The notes under the pieces were generated by a model that was not told the DNA's origin, searched no databases, and saw nothing but the letters and a program-made list of their open reading frames with translations. The position numbers and the translations under genes are program-made. From Daejeonella sp. JGW-45 (GTDB taxonomy: Bacteria > Bacteroidota > Bacteroidia > Sphingobacteriales > Sphingobacteriaceae), in NCBI RefSeq assembly GCF_029360805.1, contig NZ_JARKNC010000008.1, positions 62,001 to 126,000 on the forward strand: 64,000 bases of DNA, written 5' to 3'. Positions 55,681-63,914 of this stretch are shown here, one piece after another; positions within the stretch are counted from its first letter, which is position 1; every line of letters begins with the position of its first letter.

Positions 55681-55880
55681 ACTGATTCGTCATTTAGTCC
55701 ATTTAAATTATAAGAAACCTTATTGAGTAATATTGATATCCAGAGCAGGAGGATAAATGAAATTAAAACGCTTGTTTCAACCAAATCTACCTTCCAGGGC
55801 ACACACAAACCAATACTTATTTCGCCAATACCAATACTATATTCTGTCCGGCTGAACGTTAAGGTCGTGTAGAGTACCAA
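55677..55880 (-). CDS. Possible small membrane protein or gene fragment between two ceramidase-like genes
   Basis: A frame of 67 codons with a TTG start 8 bp after the stop of the upstream gene and an ATGA overlap with the next gene. It contains one strong hydrophobic span (VLISFILLLWISILL) preceded by IGIGEISIGLCVPW, which distantly recalls MauE/DoxX-type membrane proteins. There is no in-frame ATG. The tight packing argues for a real or once-real gene, the poor start against it. It may be a remnant. Confidence 0.3.
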   Translation of the reverse strand: MVLYTTLTFSRTEYSIGIGEISIGLCVPWKVDLVETSVLISFILLLWISILLNKVSYNLNGLNDESV

Positions 55881-55888
55881 AAAGCCAT

Positions 55889-57379
55889 CTATTTAATCTG
55901 GCCAAAAAGTTTGAGGATCTCTCTCACTATTTCCCGTGATGCTCCTTTTTCTACTTTATTTACACTCAACCAGGTTTCGTATCCGCCCAACTCATGTTGT
56001 TCAGGCGTAGGCAGGTACCCATAGCCACCATTGGCTAGCCCTATTGTAAACGATTTCTTAAATGGACTTCGGGCTTTGATCTCTAAGCCTGTTTCAGCAA
56101 ATACCTCGAAAGGAATTGCAGCAATTCCTAATTCTCCTATTTTGAGGGTTTGGAGAATTACGTCTATTTTCTCAGGCCATTCTTTCATCTGTATTGCCCT
56201 CTCGGCGAAGATCTTCTCCATGGGATGGTCAGTCTTTGCCTTCAACATAATGTTCTCAGCCCAGGCTAGCGTTGGTCCGTCCGGCTTCCGTACATTGAGG
56301 GTAAGTTCAGTTTGAGCAGCGCCGAGTGGTACCCAGTTTTTATATTCTATAGTTTGATATATTTTAAATACTTCTTCTGCTACGTCATTAGCAACTATTT
56401 TCATTTTAGCATATGGCGGATAGCTTGGAGATGCTCCCCGAAAGTCTATATTATTTACATCCCCTTCAGTACCATTTGACATGATGCCTACAAACTTAGG
56501 TTCCAGGCGATCGGCCTGCGCCAGCTGCTGAAGCCGGTCGGCGAATAAGGCAAAATAATCCGCGGAAATATGCCCCTTGGGAACCCCTCCCACATAATGC
56601 AACGAATAATTGGCGAACACCGCTATCGGACGACCCTTAACTGACTGAACTGAAAAGAATGAAACCTGCGGATCGGTAGGACCAGCGGGTGTCAATATAT
56701 TAGGGTTTCCGATTCCTGGGTTCATCTGCACTGCTTCACTTACCCCAAAGGGGTTGGTTACCGGTGATTTCAATTTCCAACGGCGGTTGAAAACATGCTG
56801 AGGAACTTGTCCTGTTCCCCAGCCTATCCGGGCTGGCTCCAGGTTGTTCAATGCGATCCTCACCCCATCTGCCATACGTCGGACAACAAATCGCTGATAA
56901 GCATCCAGAGGCTTAGGATAGTTTCCACGGGTGTTATCCCGAATGCTGAGAGCAGGTTCGGGTGGATCGATCTCATGCCCTGCCCAGGTAGACGAATGGG
57001 TGTGGGTTGATGACATAAGGATCTGTTCTTTGAGAATTCCGGTTTCTTCCGAAATCAGTCTCTTTGCCTCGTCAAAAACCTCCCGTGGGAGTTCAACATT
57101 ATCAACTACCACCAAAGCCAGTTTTATTTTTCCGTCATCCAATACAAGGCTCCTGCTGTGCAGTTCATCATGTATATGAGTCGCTAATGGTAAAGGCATC
57201 CAGCCACCTGCAATTCCCTGGCCCAGATCCGGGCTAATGTTTGCCATGGACGCACCTGCACGAAATACTTCACTTTGTCCGTAGATGATAGATGTTCCGG
57301 TAAACAGCAGTATTCCAATATGAAACATCTTTTTGACGCCAACTTTCATGGCTTGCTTTGCGATAGCGATTTTTTTCAT
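55889..57379 (-). CDS. Neutral ceramidase-like exported protein
   Basis: A 496-residue paralogue with a leader (MFHIGILLFTGTSIIYG). Motifs: FRAGASMANISPDLGQG, MSSTHTHSSTWAGHE (zinc His), FANYSLHYVGGVPKGHISAD, AIPFEVFAETGLEIKARS and NGGYGYLPTPEQHELGGYE. The catalytic-Ser motif reads GDVNNI, as in the downstream paralogue, so the Ser is Asn. It is the first gene of the minus-strand series of three ceramidase-like genes and the sulfatase gene. The 150 bp between it and lutC probably holds its promoter. The conserved zinc site and altered nucleophile suggest a different hydrolase reaction. Confidence 0.88.
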   Translation of the reverse strand: MKKIAIAKQAMKVGVKKMFHIGILLFTGTSIIYGQSEVFRAGASMANISPDLGQGIAGGWMPLPLATHIHDELHSRSLVLDDGKIKLALVVVDNVELPREVFDEAKRLISEETGILKEQILMSSTHTHSSTWAGHEIDPPEPALSIRDNTRGNYPKPLDAYQRFVVRRMADGVRIALNNLEPARIGWGTGQVPQHVFNRRWKLKSPVTNPFGVSEAVQMNPGIGNPNILTPAGPTDPQVSFFSVQSVKGRPIAVFANYSLHYVGGVPKGHISADYFALFADRLQQLAQADRLEPKFVGIMSNGTEGDVNNIDFRGASPSYPPYAKMKIVANDVAEEVFKIYQTIEYKNWVPLGAAQTELTLNVRKPDGPTLAWAENIMLKAKTDHPMEKIFAERAIQMKEWPEKIDVILQTLKIGELGIAAIPFEVFAETGLEIKARSPFKKSFTIGLANGGYGYLPTPEQHELGGYETWLSVNKVEKGASREIVREILKLFGQIK

Positions 57380-57529
57380 GATCCCATTTAAAGTTTAGCT
57401 TTCCAGCAAGGCCGATACGCTTAAATCATTCGCTTTTTAAGGATAGTTGATTTCCTTTTCGTACTTTCCATGGCTATTTTTTACTTATCTAAATAAAGAA
57501 CGTTCTCCCGCTAATTCTTCCTTTCCGTT

Positions 57530-58105
57530 TTAGATTACATATACACGCAAACTTCGGGCACCATGGGCTCCGATCACAAGATTTTGTTCAATATCAGCTG
57601 TTTTTGACGGGCCAGCTATAAAAACTCCGAAACCATTGTGCCCTGTTTTGATCTGCTGGTAGGCTTGGTGCATGTTATCAACAATATCTGCCGGATCCAA
57701 CACGATCACAAGATGCTGACATATAAAGGGAAGAAGGCGGTTGGACATCTGTTCTTCCGAAATCCACATGGCGCCATTTTCAGCGACACCGAGCTGTGCC
57801 CGAATGTAGCAAGTATCCAACCCTTTCAATTCAGACGCCGTCAGCTCCTCCCACTCTTGCCTCTCATCCTTTTCCAGAAGATTGATCATAAAATCACCCT
57901 GCTGTTTCACAGAGTCGATATCAGTCACAAGTAAATTCCCGCTATTTTCAAAAAACGTATCAGCTCCCGAGGCTTTCAGTACGTTCATAAATTGTTCTAC
58001 CAAATTACTGTAGCGAACTGCCTGCGAAAGGTCCATTTCCGGCAGCTCGATCAGATCGGGCTTATTTGCGGTTACCGCCTGTAAAATTTTTTCTCTGGCT
58101 TCCAT
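57530..58105 (-). CDS. lutC: Lactate utilisation protein C (LUD domain)
   Basis: A 191-residue LUD-domain protein of the LutC/YkgG type. Recognisable stretches are MEAREKILQAVTANKPDLIE at the N-terminus, FFENSGNLLVTDID, ARAQLGVAENGAMWISEE-like region (actual reading AQLGVAENGAMWIS) and GFGVFIAGPSKTADIEQNLV followed by GAHGARSLRVYVI at the C-terminus. LutC is one of three proteins that together oxidise L-lactate to pyruvate. It starts immediately after the lutB stop, so it is the last gene of the lutABC group. Confidence 0.92.
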   Translation of the reverse strand: MEAREKILQAVTANKPDLIELPEMDLSQAVRYSNLVEQFMNVLKASGADTFFENSGNLLVTDIDSVKQQGDFMINLLEKDERQEWEELTASELKGLDTCYIRAQLGVAENGAMWISEEQMSNRLLPFICQHLVIVLDPADIVDNMHQAYQQIKTGHNGFGVFIAGPSKTADIEQNLVIGAHGARSLRVYVI

Positions 58106-59470
58106 TTATTGATTCACTTTAAACCAGTCCCTGAAGCTTAGCTCCGGTGCTTTGGGCATTTCCCGTTGCTTATACCAAACATTAAGAGGATGGTTTATTA
58201 TAAAAGGAAACGTTCGCATAACCCAGCGCCCGATCTTTCCGGAAATCCGGTAAATACGGGGATTTGAAAGGATCCAGGCCGCACCGTGCATTCCAGCTTT
58301 CTTAGCCTTCCCGACATAGCCGTTAGCTACTACGACCTGGCGCCATTTCCAAAGCTGATCATGAATATCTATTTTCACCGGACATACATTGCTGCAGGAT
58401 CCGCAAAGAGTAGAAGCAAACGGCAGGTCTGAATTGGCCTTCATATCGAGATTCGGATTTAGAATCGAACCTATCGGACCTGCTACCGTCGAATGATAAC
58501 TATGCCCACCACTCCTTCTGTATACGGGACATGTATTGAAACAAGCTGCACAACGGATGCACTTCAGCGAATTCCTGAAGTCGGCCCGACCAAGCTGCCT
58601 GCTCCTTCCGTTATCGACAATAACAATATGCATCTGCTGTCCGGGACGGGGCTTATAAAAATGGCTGGAATATGTTGTTATAGGTTGTCCGGTTGCACTT
58701 CTTGCCAAAAGACGAAGAAATACACCAAGGTGCTCAGTTTTGGGGATCAGTTTCTCAATACCCATACAGGCGACATGAATATTTGCAGAATGCACACCCA
58801 TGTCGGCATTGCCCTCATTGGTACAAACAACAAAGCTTCCTGATTCAGCAACGGCAAAATTAACGCCGGTAATAGCAAGGTCTGCTTCAATAAAACGCTC
58901 GCGTAAATGATGCCGGGCCGATGCTGCGAGATATTGCGGATCGTAATTTCCTTTTTCTGTGTTCAGGTGCTCGTGAAAGGTTTCACTTACATCCTGGCGC
59001 TTCAGGTGAATAGCCGGTAGAACGATATGACTGGGCGCTTCCTTTCTCAACTGTACGATGTATTCGCCCAGGTCGGTGTCCAATGTATTTATTCCACGAT
59101 CTTTTAAATATTCATTTAAATGGCATTCTTCTGTAAGCATGCTTTTGCTCTTCACAATTTTACAGACCTTGTTATCGGCAATAATTTTGTAAATGATCCT
59201 GTTGTGCTCTTCGGCATCGGAAGCCCAGTGAATTTTTATACCGTTTGCAATGGCGTTATTCTCAAAGCTCTTAAGGTAGTGGTCAAGATTGGAGAGCGTA
59301 TGATTTTTTATTCGGGATGCCCAATCGCGTAGCAGCTCCCATTCGGGCAAGGTATGAACGGATTTGTCTCGCTTCTGCCTGACAAACCAAAGCGTTTCAT
59401 CATGCCAGTCGGTACGCGGTTCGTCACGGATGAATTCCTGAGCAGCTTCAGCATGCGTTTTTATGCTCAT
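58106..59470 (-). CDS. lutB: Lactate utilisation protein B, iron-sulfur protein
   Basis: A 454-residue protein. The N-terminal part is a LUD domain (VNFAVAESGSFVVCTNEGNA), and the C-terminal part holds two 4Fe-4S motifs, CIRCAACFNTCP (about residue 303) and CGSCSNVCP (about 357). LutB is the iron-sulfur component of the LutABC L-lactate oxidising system in the cytoplasm. Its start overlaps the lutA stop by four bases (ATGA) and its stop abuts lutC, the standard tight arrangement. Length and motifs are normal, so function is likely intact. Confidence 0.94.
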   Translation of the reverse strand: MSIKTHAEAAQEFIRDEPRTDWHDETLWFVRQKRDKSVHTLPEWELLRDWASRIKNHTLSNLDHYLKSFENNAIANGIKIHWASDAEEHNRIIYKIIADNKVCKIVKSKSMLTEECHLNEYLKDRGINTLDTDLGEYIVQLRKEAPSHIVLPAIHLKRQDVSETFHEHLNTEKGNYDPQYLAASARHHLRERFIEADLAITGVNFAVAESGSFVVCTNEGNADMGVHSANIHVACMGIEKLIPKTEHLGVFLRLLARSATGQPITTYSSHFYKPRPGQQMHIVIVDNGRSRQLGRADFRNSLKCIRCAACFNTCPVYRRSGGHSYHSTVAGPIGSILNPNLDMKANSDLPFASTLCGSCSNVCPVKIDIHDQLWKWRQVVVANGYVGKAKKAGMHGAAWILSNPRIYRISGKIGRWVMRTFPFIINHPLNVWYKQREMPKAPELSFRDWFKVNQ

Positions 59471-60204
59471 AAATTACTATTCAAAATTTCAGCCAGGTGA
59501 ATGGCTTTTACGCCGCTCCCCTGCCTTTTTAAAATCCCCTCAAGATGCATCAGGCAACTCGTATCACCACCAGTAATGAATTCGACATCATTGCGTAAGT
59601 GCTCCTGAATCCTGTCTTTACCCATTTTGACACTCACTGCTTCTTCAAACACACAAAATGTTCCTCCGAACCCACAGCATTCGTCTACTCTCGCGGGCTT
59701 CAGCAGCTCCAGGCCATCAACCATATTCAGTAGCTGCTCCGGTTTCGAAAACCCGGGATCGACAAGCTCGCTCATTGACGACAGGTGTAAACCTCGTTGC
59801 CCGTGACAGCTAATATGCATTCCCACCCGGTGTGGAAAAGAAGCTTTCAGCCGGGTGACTTTGAGAATGTCGATCAAAAATTCAGTAAGCTCATATACAC
59901 TATTGCGGATCCTGTCAATTTCAGCTGGGCTGGCGCCCTCATTTAAATGTTCCCTGACATGCAGGACGCAACTTCCCGAGGGTGCTACAATATAATCAAA
60001 CCCACTGAAATTGTTTACGAAATTTTTATCGCAGGCTTTGGAGAGGCCCGAAAATCCACTGTTAGCCATGGGTTGGCCACAGCAGGTCTGATCCATCGGA
60101 AAGCCCACATCGCAACCCAATTTTTTGAGCAGTTCATACGTAGCAATAGCGACACCAGGATAGAACTGGTCTATATAGCATGGAACAAACAAACCTACTT
60201 TCAT
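59467..60204 (-). CDS. lutA: Lactate utilisation protein A, CCG-domain iron-sulfur oxidoreductase
   Basis: A 245-residue protein with two CCG domains, typical of LutA/YkgE and heterodisulfide-reductase-like subunits. The first shows KVGLFVPCYIDQFYPGVA and DQTCCGQPMANSGF; the second shows GMHISCHGQRGLHL and DECCGFGGTFCVFEE. These Cys motifs bind iron-sulfur clusters. With LutB and LutC it oxidises L-lactate to pyruvate. It begins 28 bp after the stop of the PfkB kinase gene, so the lut genes seem to be part of a longer sugar operon rather than a separate lactate regulon. Confidence 0.94.
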   Translation of the reverse strand: MKVGLFVPCYIDQFYPGVAIATYELLKKLGCDVGFPMDQTCCGQPMANSGFSGLSKACDKNFVNNFSGFDYIVAPSGSCVLHVREHLNEGASPAEIDRIRNSVYELTEFLIDILKVTRLKASFPHRVGMHISCHGQRGLHLSSMSELVDPGFSKPEQLLNMVDGLELLKPARVDECCGFGGTFCVFEEAVSVKMGKDRIQEHLRNDVEFITGGDTSCLMHLEGILKRQGSGVKAIHLAEILNSNL

Positions 60205-60232
60205 GATTCTCTCAACTCAGCATTAATTGTTA

Positions 60233-61309
60233 TTATTCTTTGTTAAATCCGGAAAGCTCGCCCAGCTTCAGGCATTCCTGCCACGAAACAATGCTTTCGG
60301 AAGAACTCGCATCCATTAGGCTGGCCGCTGCAACACTTACTCCCAGCAACAGGCTTTGATCCATCGTCCAATTTTCGTGCACCCCGGCTAAAACCCCGGC
60401 AGCAAAAGCATCGCCGGCACCAACCGTCCCTTTTACCTCTTCACACGGCACATTGACACAGGGCTGATACAATTTCTCACCCCTTTTATTCAGAGCAATT
60501 GCGCCTTTGGGAAAATGAATTATTACCCAATCCTGTACGCCCATCTCTAAGATATCATTTGCTGCCTGATATGCGCGCGCCCGGGAACATTCACCCTGTT
60601 CATTACAGATCTCTACACCGGTAAGCATGTTTGCCTCGAATTCATTCACGAACAAGATATCAATAAATTGTAAGGACAACGGAATGATACTCCGAAATCT
60701 TTCAGATTGCTCACTAACAAGATCTGCCGACGTAATCATGCCGGCCTGCTGCGCAGATCTCAACACTTTGGCAGCACCGGTAAACCCATCTTCACCTATA
60801 ATATCAAGTTTGTCGAGCAGCAGTAAATAACCTAAATGAAATATCTTAGCCTCCGATCCTGAAAAATCAAAATAAGATTCATCTAAAAAAGCATTCGCTC
60901 CCCTGGAATGAAAAAAGGTACGTCTGCCTGTTCCCTGAACTGTCATTACATCTGTATAAGATGTATTGGTGTGTTCTACCTTCCTAATCCGGCCAGAGTC
61001 AATTCGGAGCTCGCGGCACTCCTTTAAAATAAAGTCTCCCCTGCTATCATTTCCGATAGCCCCAATTCCCTTAAGCGGGAACCGAAAGCCCATCTTACTC
61101 AAGGCTTTTAAAACGTTATATGGAGCTCCCCCATTACTGGTACTTTCCCTCAGGATATTCGCCAGTTTTTCTTCTTTTGGGTAAACGTCAACGAGCTTCA
61201 CATTATCAATGATCCAGTTGCCGCCAGCCAAAATCCCGGTTCCGGTATTTTCTTTCATATCGAATGCATTACCTTTCAGCAAGGTTTTAATAGCAAATTG
61301 TTTTTCCAT
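60233..61309 (-). CDS. PfkB family carbohydrate kinase
   Basis: A 358-residue ribokinase/PfkB-type sugar kinase. The N-terminal region reads GILAGGNWIIDNVKLVDVYP, the substrate lid region SNGGAPYNVLKALSKMGFRF, and the C-terminal signature GTVGAGDAFAAGVLAGVHEN has the catalytic Asp (about residue 302) in the GAGDAF anion hole. It phosphorylates a sugar or sugar acid in the cytoplasm. It precedes lutA by 28 bp and follows a Gfo/Idh gene and a class I aldolase gene, suggesting a pathway oxidise, phosphorylate, cleave. An internal ATG at codon 18 is an alternative start. The substrate is unknown. Confidence 0.9.
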   Translation of the reverse strand: MEKQFAIKTLLKGNAFDMKENTGTGILAGGNWIIDNVKLVDVYPKEEKLANILRESTSNGGAPYNVLKALSKMGFRFPLKGIGAIGNDSRGDFILKECRELRIDSGRIRKVEHTNTSYTDVMTVQGTGRRTFFHSRGANAFLDESYFDFSGSEAKIFHLGYLLLLDKLDIIGEDGFTGAAKVLRSAQQAGMITSADLVSEQSERFRSIIPLSLQFIDILFVNEFEANMLTGVEICNEQGECSRARAYQAANDILEMGVQDWVIIHFPKGAIALNKRGEKLYQPCVNVPCEEVKGTVGAGDAFAAGVLAGVHENWTMDQSLLLGVSVAAASLMDASSSESIVSWQECLKLGELSGFNKE

Positions 61310-61416
61310 GAATGTCCGGTTAAAATTATCTATTAGTAAAGTATGCTTTTATGCTTTGCATGGAACGTTTTCAGTCGATTTCCAAAAGGAGGCCCTATAC
61401 AAACACAGGCAAGCTT

Positions 61417-61606
61417 GACCCCGAAGGTGCCCGCCCGGATGAACACCGTTCGGACGGGGTCACATGTTTATAGAAAAATTCATTCTAACCTTTTTCCCGA
61501 CCCCGAAGGCGGTCGTATGTGTTTGATACTTTCACATACGACCACCTTCGGGGTCGGTTGTCGTGTATATCGATAAACTATAAACATACGACCACCTTCG
61601 GGGTCG
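61417..61606. repeat. Cluster of palindromic GACCCCGAAGG repeats
   Basis: GACCCCGAAGG occurs four times in 190 bp, twice in each orientation: 61417-61429, 61499-61521, 61533-61556 (inverted) and 61584-61606 (inverted). The two middle copies form a hairpin of about 23 bp with an 11-base loop and one mismatch. A 30-bp unit at 61429-61458 matches 50901-50930. The cluster fills the gap between the kinase gene and the Gfo/Idh gene (61310-61667). No T run follows, so it is not a classical terminator. Confidence 0.85.
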
Positions 61607-61667
61607 ACGAGCAAAAACTATTAACCGGACACTAGTAATTGTTTTCTTATAATTATTAAAACTTAAA

Positions 61668-62792
61668 TCATACCAAATCCACAACAGATTTAGTTTCGTG
61701 AGATTTTAAAGCTGCGTCAAACAATCGGTGACTCATTAAAGCCTCTTCAGGTGTCACACAGCCGAAGCGGCCATTTAACAGTCCTTCCCGCTCTGCGAAA
61801 TAAGCTGCCAGCATCTGGAAAAAACAGTCAGAGAAGCCCGGTTCAAATATTGAGCCGGTGTTGGTTGGAAAAGGTACCTGGAACCCGAGATCAACTCGTT
61901 GCCACAGCTGCTCCTTTTCGCGCTTAAAAGTCCATAATGCTTTTGTATCCTTCGTATTATATCTTACGCCGCCCTCAGTTCCAAGAATTTCAATATACCA
62001 TGAGTTAGTTTCGCCCGGTTTCAAACGCTTCATTTCAAGTGACATGGGGATGTCATTACCTTCTATTTTTACGGAAGCAGAAAGTGTTGCATTATTCCAT
62101 GTATCCCCTTCGGCCCATCCGCCTTTTCCATCCGGTCTTTTAGTTATTATCTTTTGCAGGTGAGCATATACCTTGTCAGGTTTCCACCCCAGTCTAAGTG
62201 GAATATGCATCACATGCATGCCGAGGTCGCCCATTACGCCTATCTCACCACAAAACTTCGATTGTCTTTTCCAGTTAATAGGTTTGAGCGGATCCATATC
62301 ACTGGAGTGGCAGAACCCTGCGTTTATCTCAATGATCTCCCCAATTTTTCCTGATATTACTTCATTGATAACCCTCTGAGGACCGGGTAAAAAAGGCATT
62401 TCTGAACAACATCTTACAAAACAGCCGGACCCGGAAATTGCCTCGTTGATGTTTTTTGCAGCATTAAGGTCTACCCCGAATGGCTTCTCGGCCAGGAGAT
62501 CCTTTCCTGATTTAATCACCTCTATATAATACTGTTCGTGAAGAAAATGAGGAAGAGCTACATAAACCACATCTACTTTCGAAGATGCAAGCAGCTCTTT
62601 ATAATCCGTAGTTAATAATTCCACCGATTGTATTTGCTCATACCATTTCAGGGCGTTTGCATCCAGGTCGCATACCGCTTTTAATTCAACTTTAACCGGG
62701 TAGTCGTTCAGAGAGAACCACCGTCCAAATGCGGAGGCTACTTCCTTACCCATTAAACCACCACCAATGATGCCTACATTTACGACTTTCAT
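61668..62792 (-). CDS. Cytosolic Gfo/Idh/MocA family oxidoreductase
   Basis: A 374-residue NAD(P)-dependent sugar oxidoreductase. The start at 62792 is chosen because NVGIIGGGLMGKEVASAFGR, the Rossmann motif, then lies at the N-terminus; the longer frame adds 20 unlikely residues. Further motifs: DVVYVALPHFLHEQYYIEVI, catalytic Lys in LLAEKPFGVDLN, and FCGEIGVMGDLGMHVMHIPL with the conserved Asp and His. There is no leader, so it works in the cytoplasm. It lies 68 bp after the aldolase gene and, across the repeat cluster, before the kinase gene. It probably performs the first or a middle redox step of a sugar pathway. Confidence 0.92.
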   Translation of the reverse strand: MKVVNVGIIGGGLMGKEVASAFGRWFSLNDYPVKVELKAVCDLDANALKWYEQIQSVELLTTDYKELLASSKVDVVYVALPHFLHEQYYIEVIKSGKDLLAEKPFGVDLNAAKNINEAISGSGCFVRCCSEMPFLPGPQRVINEVISGKIGEIIEINAGFCHSSDMDPLKPINWKRQSKFCGEIGVMGDLGMHVMHIPLRLGWKPDKVYAHLQKIITKRPDGKGGWAEGDTWNNATLSASVKIEGNDIPMSLEMKRLKPGETNSWYIEILGTEGGVRYNTKDTKALWTFKREKEQLWQRVDLGFQVPFPTNTGSIFEPGFSDCFFQMLAAYFAEREGLLNGRFGCVTPEEALMSHRLFDAALKSHETKSVVDLV

Positions 62793-62860
62793 TCTTATAT
62801 ATATTTTTTTAATAAAAATGAAGTCCGTCGGGAAAACCCAGCGGACTTGCATAATTGTTC

Positions 62861-63700
62861 TTATTTATTCCCCTTAACCCAGCCTATTACGTCCTCTGGT
62901 TTGGCATTATCGTGAACAATCGCCATCAAAGCCCGTGTCATGCCCCCAGAATTAACATGCTGCACTACGTTTCTGCCATAAACGATCCCTTTAACACCCT
63001 GCTTCATTAACCTGTAAGTACGGTCTAAAAGCTCCTCATCGTCAGCACGCCCGCCGCCTCTGACCAGGATCGGCACAGCACCGGCTACTTCAACAACCTT
63101 GTGGTAATCTTCTACTTTATCACAAGGATCGGCTTTGATTATATCAGCACCCAGTTCTACAGCCTGTCTTACTAAAGGCAATATGATATCGATATTGCCG
63201 TCAACCATATATCCGCCTGCCTCACTGTTCGGACGGAACACCAATGGCTCGATCATCAAAGGCATCGAGTAGTGATCGCACATTGGCTTTAATTTCAGAA
63301 TATTCTGGATACACTGATCAGTTACCTCCGGGGCTCCGGGTATACGGAACAGGTTAACAACCACACAGGTAGCATCAAGGCGCACGGCCTGAAGCACCGG
63401 TTCTTCGATCATTCTGCTATATAAAACTGATTGCAATTCCAGGCCGTAAACGTTTGCAACATCTGTTCGCAGCACTAAAGCCGGCTTCTTTTTGCCAGGT
63501 ACTGATTGTAAATGATGCGCTTGTCCAACAGTTAATTGTATAGCATCCGGATCAGCGTCAATCAGGATTCTAACTGACTTTTCAATGTTCTCTATACCTC
63601 CTAAAAATGTCAATTCATTGAAAAATCCATGATCGATAGCCACATCAAAGCATTTGCCTGATTTTTCATTGAACAATCTATTTAGTCTACTCTTTTTCAT
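62861..63700 (-). CDS. Class I (DhnA/DeoC-LacD type) aldolase
   Basis: A 279-residue TIM-barrel aldolase of the DhnA family, related to archaeal fructose-bisphosphate aldolase and to sulfo-sugar and tagatose aldolases. Key stretches are KCFDVAIDHGFFNEL (the conserved DHG), VVVNLFRIPGAPEVT, LGADIIKADPCDKVEDYHKV, whose Lys (about residue 190) is the likely Schiff base, and PILVRGGGRADDEELLD (phosphate-binding Gly-rich loop). It should cleave a phosphorylated sugar made by the PfkB kinase into triose-like products, one of which may become lactate for the Lut system (inference). Length is normal for the family. Confidence 0.88.
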   Translation of the reverse strand: MKKSRLNRLFNEKSGKCFDVAIDHGFFNELTFLGGIENIEKSVRILIDADPDAIQLTVGQAHHLQSVPGKKKPALVLRTDVANVYGLELQSVLYSRMIEEPVLQAVRLDATCVVVNLFRIPGAPEVTDQCIQNILKLKPMCDHYSMPLMIEPLVFRPNSEAGGYMVDGNIDIILPLVRQAVELGADIIKADPCDKVEDYHKVVEVAGAVPILVRGGGRADDEELLDRTYRLMKQGVKGIVYGRNVVQHVNSGGMTRALMAIVHDNAKPEDVIGWVKGNK

Positions 63701-63914
63701 CTTCTTTATTTTTATTTAATTAACAATTACTTTAATTTTCTCTTCCGGCCTTCAGATATTTCGAAAGAAGCTGATTCATTCCTTCAGCATTAGAAATACC
63801 AGAGCCTGCCGACCTTCCAGCGCGCTCAATTGAACCGATATTTTAAATGATCTGAGAAGGCAGAAGCCTTTGCATGAAATTCAAAAAGTGAGATCCATCA
63901 GGAACGCACTTTAA

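Noticed and set aside
61499-61556. Rho-independent terminator
   Set aside because: The stem is long and GC-rich but no T run follows in either direction, and related copies occur beside it, so a palindromic repeat fits better.
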